Below the pieces are notes generated by a model. The model did not search any database and had not been told where the DNA came from. It saw nothing but the letters and a program-made list of their open reading frames with translations. From JAJRRS01 sp965230275 (GTDB taxonomy: Bacteria > Planctomycetota > Phycisphaerae > Phycisphaerales > Phycisphaeraceae), in contig CBDDKO010000001.1 in assembly GCA_965230275.1 (NCBI GenBank), forward strand, positions 158,381 to 222,380: a DNA stretch of 64,000 bases, in the 5' to 3' direction. Positions 58,393 through 64,000 of this stretch are shown piece by piece. Made by a program: the position numbers and the translations under genes. Position 1 is the stretch's first letter; the number at the start of each line of letters is the position of its first letter.

Positions 58393-59910
58393 TTGAATAC
58401 GTCCGTAGCTACGACCACACAACAACCAGGGATCCCACTGATCCAGAAAATCGCGTTCGGCACAGGCATGCTCGGGAACATGATGTTCCCGGCGGCGCTG
58501 GGCATCTTCATGATCATCCTCGTGCAGGGCCTGGGCATGGACCCGGTGCTGTGGGGGATCGTGTCCTTCCTGCCGCGTCTGTCGGATGCGCTAACCGACC
58601 CGATTATGGGGTACATCTCGGATAACACCAAGTCGCGTTGGGGGCGTCGTCGGCCGTACATCTTGATCGGCGCGATCATCGCTGGCGTGTCTTACATCTT
58701 CATGTGGCAGCTGGATCAGAACAACAGCCAGATGTACAACTTCACGTACTTCCTGGGGATGTCGTTCGTGTTTTACTTCGGGCTGACCATCTTTGCCACG
58801 CCGTACCTCGCGCTGGGTTACGAGATGAGCGGTGACTTCCACGAGCGGACGCGTTTGATGGCGATCGCGCAGTGGATCGGTCAGTGGGCGTGGGCGGTGG
58901 CGCCGTGGTTCTGGGTGATCCTCTACGACCCGGACATCTTCCCCGATCCCGTGACCGGGGCGCGCACGCTCGCCGTCTGGGTTGGTATCACGTGCCTGGT
59001 GATGGCGAGTGTGCCGGCGTTCTTCTGCAAAACCGAGCCGATCGACCCGAGCACGCTGGATAACTTGTCCCTTCAGAACATCGGCAAGAACACGGCGAAG
59101 CTGGCGCGGGGTTTCATGGCGACGTTCAAGTGCAAGCCGTTCGTGCTGATCTGCATCGCGACTTTCTGCGTCTTCAACGCCTTCAACACCGTCGGTGCTT
59201 TCTCGTTCTTCATCATTGTCCACTACATGTTCGGCGGCGACCCGGCGGCGGCGGGCACCTGGCCCACGTGGTTCGTGACCTGCACATCGTTTGCCATCTG
59301 CTTCCTGGCGATCCCGGTGGTCACGTGGATCTCGGGGCGTTACGGCAAGAAGGCGGCGTTCATCTGGTCGCAGTCGATCTCGGTCTTCGGGTACTTCACG
59401 TTCTGGTGGTGCTTCGACCCGAGCAACCCGTGGCTGCTGTTCGTGCCGCTGCCGTTCTTCGCGTTCGGGATCGGGGCCCTATTCACGATCATGATGTCGA
59501 TGACCGCGGACGTCTGCGACCTGGACGAGCTGAACACGGGATCGCGGCGTGCGGGCGTGTTCGGCGCGGTGTACTGGTGGATGGTGAAGCTGGGGTTCGC
59601 GATCTCGGCCCTGGGCGGCGGGCTGATCATGAAGATGGTCGGCTTCGACGAGTCGCTTGCACAGCAGACGCCCGAGGCGCTGTTGGGGATGCGCCTGGCC
59701 TACATCATCACGCCGGTAACGGGCACGGTGATCGCGATCATTGTGATGCTGAAGTACGACCTGACGGAAGAGCGCAGCCTGGAGATCCGAGAGGAGCTCG
59801 CGGAGCGTAAGAAGCATTCCGAGGCCAGCGGTCAAGACCCGCTCGGCAGCGAATCCCCCGACAGCCCGGGATACGGCGACGTGGCCCCCGCCGAGGTCAT
59901 TGCGGACTGA
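58393..59910 (+). CDS. GPH-family sugar:cation symporter (MelB-like)
   Basis: 505 residues, about twelve helices. The family loop DALTDPIMGYISDNTKSRWG then RRRPYILIGA joins helices 2 and 3. ADVCDLDELNTGSRRAGVFG lies in the second half, as in MelB/XylP/GusB transporters of glycosides, pentosides and hexuronides. The C-terminal 45 residues are hydrophilic. The start is TTG, with GAGG at 6-9 bp; the nearby ATG at 58385 is out of frame. The transported sugar is not determined. A serine hydrolase follows 80 bp downstream. Confidence 0.9.
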   Translation: MNTSVATTTQQPGIPLIQKIAFGTGMLGNMMFPAALGIFMIILVQGLGMDPVLWGIVSFLPRLSDALTDPIMGYISDNTKSRWGRRRPYILIGAIIAGVSYIFMWQLDQNNSQMYNFTYFLGMSFVFYFGLTIFATPYLALGYEMSGDFHERTRLMAIAQWIGQWAWAVAPWFWVILYDPDIFPDPVTGARTLAVWVGITCLVMASVPAFFCKTEPIDPSTLDNLSLQNIGKNTAKLARGFMATFKCKPFVLICIATFCVFNAFNTVGAFSFFIIVHYMFGGDPAAAGTWPTWFVTCTSFAICFLAIPVVTWISGRYGKKAAFIWSQSISVFGYFTFWWCFDPSNPWLLFVPLPFFAFGIGALFTIMMSMTADVCDLDELNTGSRRAGVFGAVYWWMVKLGFAISALGGGLIMKMVGFDESLAQQTPEALLGMRLAYIITPVTGTVIAIIVMLKYDLTEERSLEIREELAERKKHSEASGQDPLGSESPDSPGYGDVAPAEVIAD

Positions 59911-59990
59911 GTAACGTGAATCAATGGACTAATGCTTATTAGCTTTCCCTTGACTAGCTTTAAGAAGTTGACGTACCTTTAAATGGAGTG

Positions 59991-61031
59991 ATGTCAAAGA
60001 AACAAGTCAAACTCGTATTCAGGATCGTATTGTTTACCGCAACCGCGATCTCCCTCTTTTTCGTGCCGTGGCCTATCGTGTGGGCGTGGATCATGCCGCT
60101 GCCGGGGACGGTGCAGGAGCAGGTGGAGGATTCGATCGGGTACGGGTTTGACGGGGTGATTGTGTACGTGGACCGGGCTGGGGAACCGCCGGCGTTTTAC
60201 TCGGCGGGTTGGCATGACCGGGTCAAAAAGATCCCCGCCGACCCGCACGCGTTATTCAAGATCGCCAGCATCACCAAGCTCTACGACGCGGTGGCGATCA
60301 CCAAGCTGGTCAGCGATGAGCAGTTGTCGCTGGATAAAACGCTGGCGGACTACTTCCCCGAGCTTAAGGGAAGGATCGAGTACGCGGACCAGATCACGCT
60401 GCGGCTGATGGTGCAGCACCGCAGCGGCATCCCGAACTTCACGGATGTCCCCAGCTTCTATCAAGACCCGCCGGGCAGCGCTGAGGAAGCGCTTGGGCTG
60501 GTGCTTGATCAGCCGGCCAGCTTCAAGCCGGGTGAGGGTTACCAATATTCAAACACCAATTACCTGCTGATCGGCCAGCTTATCGAAAAAGTGACGGGGG
60601 TCGGCAAGTACGAATACATAGGGGAGGTGATCCTGGACCCGCTTGGGCTAGAGAACACGTTCGGCTCGATCCATGACGTGGACATGGACAAGCTGATGAG
60701 CGGGTATTACGTCGGCCTGGAGAAGGATTTTAAGACGGATGACGAAGGCTTGATCATCGCCACCGCTGAGGACACGGGCATCTTCCTGCGGGCGCTCAAC
60801 GACGGTTCGGTGTTCGAGGAAGGCGAGCAGGACATTTATTCATCCATCTACGTGTACGACCACACGGGCCTGATGCCCGGGTACCAGAGCATCGCCAAGT
60901 ACCACGCGGACATCGACACGGTGGTGATCCAGTTTACGAATACGACTGATTTCTTAGGCTACAACTGGAACCTTTCCCAGGTCGCATACGGGCGGGTGGT
61001 GAAGATACTGAGGAAAGAAGCGCGGGATTAA
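59991..61031 (+). CDS. Serine hydrolase of the beta-lactamase class C/PBP family
   Basis: 346 residues. An N-terminal anchor helix (IVLFTATAISLFFVPWPIVW) precedes a domain with the three family motifs: SxxK in IASITKLYDA, YxN in YQYSNTNYLLIGQ and HTG in YDHTGLMPGYQSI (equivalent to KTG). Members include esterases, D-aminopeptidases and PBP4-like enzymes, so resistance should not be assumed. ATG 59991 is next to a GTG at 59988, and GGAG is unusually close. The catalytic domain would face the periplasm. Confidence 0.88.
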   Translation: MSKKQVKLVFRIVLFTATAISLFFVPWPIVWAWIMPLPGTVQEQVEDSIGYGFDGVIVYVDRAGEPPAFYSAGWHDRVKKIPADPHALFKIASITKLYDAVAITKLVSDEQLSLDKTLADYFPELKGRIEYADQITLRLMVQHRSGIPNFTDVPSFYQDPPGSAEEALGLVLDQPASFKPGEGYQYSNTNYLLIGQLIEKVTGVGKYEYIGEVILDPLGLENTFGSIHDVDMDKLMSGYYVGLEKDFKTDDEGLIIATAEDTGIFLRALNDGSVFEEGEQDIYSSIYVYDHTGLMPGYQSIAKYHADIDTVVIQFTNTTDFLGYNWNLSQVAYGRVVKILRKEARD

Positions 61032-61063
61032 GCGCAGAGGGCGCGGAGATGGGTAGATAAATC

Positions 61064-61114
61064 GGTGGGTATAACGCGAAGCGTTGTTAAAGCGGTCGCT
61101 TCGCTCCACCCACC
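61064..61114. repeat. Two-part inverted repeat after the serine hydrolase
   Basis: Outer arms GGTGGGT/ACCCACC and inner arms GCGAAGCG/CGCTTCGC form a stem-loop of 51 bp. A partial relative (GTAGGGTGGGTTAAGCGGAACGC) occurs near 63828. Confidence 0.65.
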
Positions 61115-61158
61115 CTAATTGCTGTGCCTTAAAAATGGGGTTGCCCCCCATCTTCTAT

Positions 61159-61647
61159 TCAACCACTCGGTTGTGATTCATCAGCGATGTCTAGTTCGCG
61201 TGTCGCGGTGACGGGGAGTTCCTGGAGGTTGCCGTCGACTTTGAGAATTATCGTTTCGTCCTCGAGCGCCAGGAATGTGGCGCTGTAGTCCACCTGCTCG
61301 ATGTAGGCCTGGCCGGGGGTGAGGGTGATGTCGCGTGGCTTCGGGTCGAAGCGGTCCAGCAGAGCGTCGGGGGCGTGTTGAGAATGCTTGATGTCGAGGA
61401 TCACGTTCTCGGGGGGCATGTGCAGTGTCAGGTCGGTGCGGCCGGTGTTGGTAAAGGTGTAGGTGGCGTGGCCCTCTTCGATGTAGCGGGTCTTGCCGTC
61501 GCCTTCGAGCTTGTGCTGATACATGATGATGTATTTTGCCTCGGCGGTCAGGACCGGCGGGCGTCGCTTGAGAGAGACGATGAGCCCGACGATGCCAACG
61601 GCCCCAACCACGACAAGCAGCAGACACAATACATACCGCTTTTTCAC
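61159..61647 (-). CDS. Membrane-anchored beta-rich protein, unknown
   Basis: 162 residues from a GTG at 61647 (AGGGGG 8 bp before). An N-terminal helix (LCLLLVVVGAVGIVGLIVSL) is followed by an Ig-like strand pattern (HATYTFTNTGRTDLTLHMPP, PRDITLTPGQAYIEQVDYSA). The phrase TGRTDL plus TPGQ recalls DUF1573-type domains, but the match is loose. The GTG overlaps the stop of the preceding small membrane gene (GTGA), so the pair is translationally coupled. Confidence 0.72.
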   Translation of the reverse strand: MKKRYVLCLLLVVVGAVGIVGLIVSLKRRPPVLTAEAKYIIMYQHKLEGDGKTRYIEEGHATYTFTNTGRTDLTLHMPPENVILDIKHSQHAPDALLDRFDPKPRDITLTPGQAYIEQVDYSATFLALEDETIILKVDGNLQELPVTATRELDIADESQPSG

Positions 61648-61847
61648 GGGCTACCCCCTTTTGTTTCCCTTTTTCTCACATCCCGTGTATGTCTGCCTGC
61701 CCGGATTAGACTGCCATAGCCGTCGATAAACAGGTATATGCCCAGGATGATACAGAGCACACCGAGGATGCTGTCACCGGCGATCGCCGCCCCCGCAAAC
61801 AGCACCGATGCGGCCAGAACAAGGATTGATGAAGTGATGTTATTCAT
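61644..61847 (-). CDS. Small two-helix membrane protein
   Basis: 67 residues from ATG 61847 (another ATG lies at 61862). Helices ILVLAASVLFAGAAIAG and ILGVLCIILGIYLFIDGYGS are followed by a basic tail (RAGRHTRDVRKRETKGGSP). It overlaps the next gene by 4 bp. Function is unknown. Confidence 0.68.
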   Translation of the reverse strand: MNNITSSILVLAASVLFAGAAIAGDSILGVLCIILGIYLFIDGYGSLIRAGRHTRDVRKRETKGGSP

Positions 61848-61921
61848 ATGAACACCCATCATATCAGCATCACGCGCGATAAATGCTGGGCCCGCCCCCT
61901 TTACTTCCCCCCATTCCGCAC

Positions 61922-62230
61922 CTACTCACTCTCAATAACATTGGGCGGGTCCGTCTTGCTTTCCTCGTCTTCCTTGTAAGCTTTCCAGCCTCGGCCTATC
62001 GCGGGGCAGTGCTCATATGGACCACGCAGAACACCCGGCTCGGCCGATTCACGCGCGTCCGTCCCCCACTCATAGATGATCCATGGCCGACCGATTTCTG
62101 TTTCGCCATACGCGATATCACGGGCATCAGTCGGTGAATGAGCGGCAACCAGCACACACCAATCCTCCCCCGCAGGCGGATGATGCTGCTTGGTACCCCC
62201 GGAGACAACTTCGTAAATCGTAAGCGGCAT
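61922..62230 (-). CDS. Small soluble protein, unknown
   Basis: 102 residues, no helix or signal. Features are Trp-rich strands (EDWCVLVAAHSPTDARDIAY; IGRPWIIYEWGTDARES) and an acidic end. GGGGAAG lies 8 bp before the ATG. It is unrecognised. Neighbours on both sides are small membrane proteins on the same strand. Confidence 0.62.
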   Translation of the reverse strand: MPLTIYEVVSGGTKQHHPPAGEDWCVLVAAHSPTDARDIAYGETEIGRPWIIYEWGTDARESAEPGVLRGPYEHCPAIGRGWKAYKEDEESKTDPPNVIESE

Positions 62231-62257
62231 GCGTTGACTTCCCCGTCTATGCTTCTG

Positions 62258-62542
62258 TTAATCTAACCAACCCCAAAGCGGTTTACCAAAGATCGACAGT
62301 GTGTCCAAGCGATCGATTATCCACTTTGGGCAGATGACGCCAAGGGTCACACCGAGCATAACACCCAACAGCGGCCCCAAGAACAACATCCATAGTGAAA
62401 TGGCCGAGATAGCCAGGATCACGCCCACGATGAGCCCGACCACGAAGCCGAGCACCGCTCCGGCGATCGCACCCACCAACCGCTCCCACAACGGCGATCT
62501 CTGCTTATCCCGCCCGCTGGTATCCTGAGTGGAAAGGCTCAT
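62258..62542 (-). CDS. Small Gly-zipper membrane protein
   Basis: 94 residues from ATG 62542 (GGAGGAG upstream). Two or three helices rich in small residues (LVGAIAGAVLGFVVGLIVGV; FLGPLLGVMLGVTLGVIC) contain repeated GxxxG steps typical of packed helices. Function is unknown. A two-hairpin repeat begins 54 bp upstream of the start. Confidence 0.68.
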   Translation of the reverse strand: MSLSTQDTSGRDKQRSPLWERLVGAIAGAVLGFVVGLIVGVILAISAISLWMLFLGPLLGVMLGVTLGVICPKWIIDRLDTLSIFGKPLWGWLD

Positions 62543-62596
62543 GCCCACGCTCCTCCGAAACCTAAACGTGATCCGACCACGTGTTGCCTCCCGCTT

Positions 62597-62670
62597 GTCA
62601 TAGCTGCGTTGCAACGCAACGCAGGCCCCTAGACTTACTGTCCCGCATTGCGTTGCAATGCGGCTATGAC
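62597..62670. repeat. Two-hairpin repeat with complementary loops, copy 1
   Basis: Terminal arms GTCATAGC/GCTATGAC close a 74-bp unit. Inside, hairpin A is CTGCGTTG-CAACG-CAACGCAG and hairpin B is CCGCATTG-CGTTG-CAATGCGG. The two 5-nt loops, CAACG and CGTTG, are exact complements. It lies 66 bp past the 3' end of the ion-channel gene. Confidence 0.88.
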
Positions 62671-62735
62671 TTCAGATCTACCCGACACCGTTTCTTAGCA
62701 ACACTTCTTAGTCTAAATACAGGATATATGAACAG

Positions 62736-63632
62736 CTAACCGTCCTCGGGCTCGCTGCGTTCGCTGCGCATGGTGCGGAGGATCGCTGTCGCCTGTTCGA
62801 GTTGGCGTTCTACTTCTAATAGGCGGGTCTGTTCGTCGCAGTCGGCGACGGATGCGGTGTCGGCCTCGTCGCCGGCCTCGCTCATCGAGTTGATGATCAC
62901 GCCGATCACCAGGTTCAGCATCACCATCGTGCCGATCAGCACGAACGACACGAAGTACGCCACGCTCACGATCGGCCGGCCGTGCGAGGCGTAGCCCTCG
63001 TGAGCGGCGATGATCTGCTGCTCGGTGTCGGTGAAGTCGTACCCCGCCGAGCCGGTCATCTGGATGTACATGATGTCGGTCCAGTCCTCGAGCGTGATCA
63101 CGCGGAACAGGCTGAGCATCGCGGTGCCCAGGTCGGGGAAGTGGACCGGGTCGTTGTCACGCCAGAGGAAGACGCCCAGCACGGCGTAGATGTAGAACAG
63201 CACCAGCAGCAGCATCCCGACGTGCCCCATCGACGGCAGGCTCCGCAACAGCGAATTGACCAGCAGCTGCAGCTTGGGCATCGTCGAGACAACCCGCAGC
63301 GCCCGCAGCACACGGACCAGCCGGAGCACCGCCGCGTAGCTGCCGTTGAGTGGCAGCAGGCAGACCACGACGATGATGAAGTCGAAGACGTTCCACGGGT
63401 CGAAGAAGTAGCGGTAGAAGCGCCTCGGCCCGTGCGACGCCATCTTGAGCACGGCCTCCAGGGCGAACAGATACACGACAATCGTGTCCAGCGTGTGGAT
63501 CACCTCGCCGAACCGCTCCATCACCCCCCGGCTCGTCTCCAGCCCCACCAGCACGGCCGCGATCAGGATCAGTAACAGGATCGCGGGATTAAACGCGCGG
63601 TGATCGACAATCTTTTTGATGTGTTCGGTCAT
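62736..63632 (-). CDS. Voltage-gated cation channel, BacNav-like
   Basis: 298 residues, one six-helix ion-transport unit. S1-S3 occupy about residues 17-97. S4 (LRLVRVLRALRVV, residues 103-115) has four Arg at three-residue spacing, the voltage sensor. The pore loop reads SLFRVITLEDWTDIM, with filter TLEDWTD at residues 180-186 where NaChBac/NavAb have TLESWxx. S6 is FVSFVLIGTMVMLNLVIGVI, with the conserved Asn. A C-terminal coiled coil (residues 265-290) would hold the tetramer. ATG 63632 is preferred over a longer frame starting at 63704. Confidence 0.9.
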   Translation of the reverse strand: MTEHIKKIVDHRAFNPAILLLILIAAVLVGLETSRGVMERFGEVIHTLDTIVVYLFALEAVLKMASHGPRRFYRYFFDPWNVFDFIIVVVCLLPLNGSYAAVLRLVRVLRALRVVSTMPKLQLLVNSLLRSLPSMGHVGMLLLVLFYIYAVLGVFLWRDNDPVHFPDLGTAMLSLFRVITLEDWTDIMYIQMTGSAGYDFTDTEQQIIAAHEGYASHGRPIVSVAYFVSFVLIGTMVMLNLVIGVIINSMSEAGDEADTASVADCDEQTRLLEVERQLEQATAILRTMRSERSEPEDG

Positions 63633-63746
63633 GATTGGGGATTCCCGGGCTACACGGCAAACCACCGCCCAGCCTCCACCCGGCCGGGCCGACCGATTGT
63701 ACACGAGGACGGGACCGGGATCAGATCAGGGCAGATGACAGGATTC

Positions 63747-63775
63747 ACCGCAGAGGGCGCGGAGAACGCAGAGAT
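63747..63775. repeat. CACAGAG-type purine repeat
   Basis: ACCGCAGAGGGCGCGGAGAA then CGCAGAG: the same repeat type as at 4372-4516, here upstream of the channel gene. Similar words stand at 57593 and 61033. Confidence 0.5.
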
Positions 63776-63860
63776 CGAGTGAGTGGAACAGGGATGAGTG
63801 GGGATGGATGGGGATAAGATGGATTCGTAGGGTGGGTTAAGCGGAACGCAAGCCACCGCC

Positions 63861-63931
63861 TGTCATAGCTGCGTTGCAACGCAACGCAGACCCCTAGACT
63901 CACAGCCCCGCATTGCGTTGCAATGCGGCTA
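63861..63931. repeat. Two-hairpin repeat with complementary loops, copy 2
   Basis: A direct copy of the 62596-62666 unit with four differences in 71 bp, all outside the hairpin stems and loops. The right terminal arm is degraded (GCTAGTAT in place of GCTATGAC). It lies 229 bp upstream of the channel start codon. Confidence 0.88.
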
Positions 63932-63942
63932 GTATTCATAAT

Positions 63943-64000
63943 CTACTCTACCACTTCTACTGCCTTCTGTTCTATCCTTGCCCCGCATTCCGGGCATGTC
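63943..64000 (-). CDS. C-terminal end of a CPECG protein (partial)
   Basis: The minus-strand frame entering from the right edge reads TCPECGARIEQKAVEVVE and then a TAG stop. CPECG is the second half of the zinc-ribbon motif seen at 45927 and 51722. Only 18 residues are in the window, so the identification rests on that motif. Confidence 0.5.
   Translation of the reverse strand, partial: TCPECGARIEQKAVEVVE

Noticed and set aside
59991..61031. Serine hydrolase as an antibiotic-resistance beta-lactamase
   Set aside because: SxxK/YxN/HTG motifs occur in many esterases and peptidases; nothing points to beta-lactam hydrolysis.

Overview
The window is 64 kb of GC-rich chromosomal DNA that looks like a planctomycete of the Phycisphaerae type. 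The evidence is two proteins ending in PEP-CTERM anchors, a cysteine-type sulfatase, a pseudopilin with the H-X9-DG signature, repeated proteins carrying a CGYDLxG...CPECG zinc ribbon, a kinase/FHA/ECF-sigma locus, and Gram-negative envelope genes (kdsB, an OprP-like porin, DUF481). The lineage is an inference from gene content; there is no rRNA in the window.

Layout. 0-0.7 kb: the end of a chemoreceptor and an internally deleted second copy. 0.7-2.6 kb (minus): dapB followed by a deoxyhypusine-synthase-family gene. 2.8-12.4 kb (plus): a TPR protein, kdsB, a sulfatase, fusA with its own promoter and terminator, a dienelactone hydrolase, a propeller protein and a His/Asp-rich lipoprotein. 12.4-25.3 kb: a porin, an ABC-F ATPase, a HEAT lipoprotein, a UbiA-type prenyltransferase, pyrG, a pseudopilin, two tandem PEP-CTERM paralogues, a DUF481 protein and a PPC-like secreted protein. 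25.5-33.9 kb (minus): rpoB-rpoC with a clear promoter and terminator and no ribosomal-protein genes attached.

34.1-44.4 kb (minus) is the most unusual part: eight closely spaced genes. In transcription order they are a small leader-proximal ORF, a TPR-like/FHA protein, a Ser/Thr kinase fused to a many-pass membrane region with a TM2 domain, two large membrane proteins of unknown function, an ECF sigma factor with a C-terminal Cys/His extension, slyX and a lipid kinase. A coiled-coil membrane protein lies just upstream. The organisation suggests an envelope-sensing phosphorylation pathway leading to a sigma factor, but no component has been tested.

45.7-64 kb is mixed: tRNA-Leu(CAA), a class III aminotransferase, bioB, three small membrane-anchored proteins, plsY, a DUF3568 lipoprotein, gpmI, a glycosyltransferase, a hibernation factor, a 51-residue Pmp3/YqaE peptide, a methyltransferase, an ABM monooxygenase, a sugar symporter, a serine hydrolase, several small membrane proteins and a BacNav-like voltage-gated channel. 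The window ends in the tail of another CPECG protein.

Repeats recur throughout. Heptanucleotide tandem arrays occur at six places, two of them in frame inside kdsB. A 12-bp array is in frame inside a glycosyltransferase. Several small inverted-repeat elements are present. Two 96%-like copies (4 differences in 71 bp) of a two-hairpin element with complementary loops flank the ion-channel gene.
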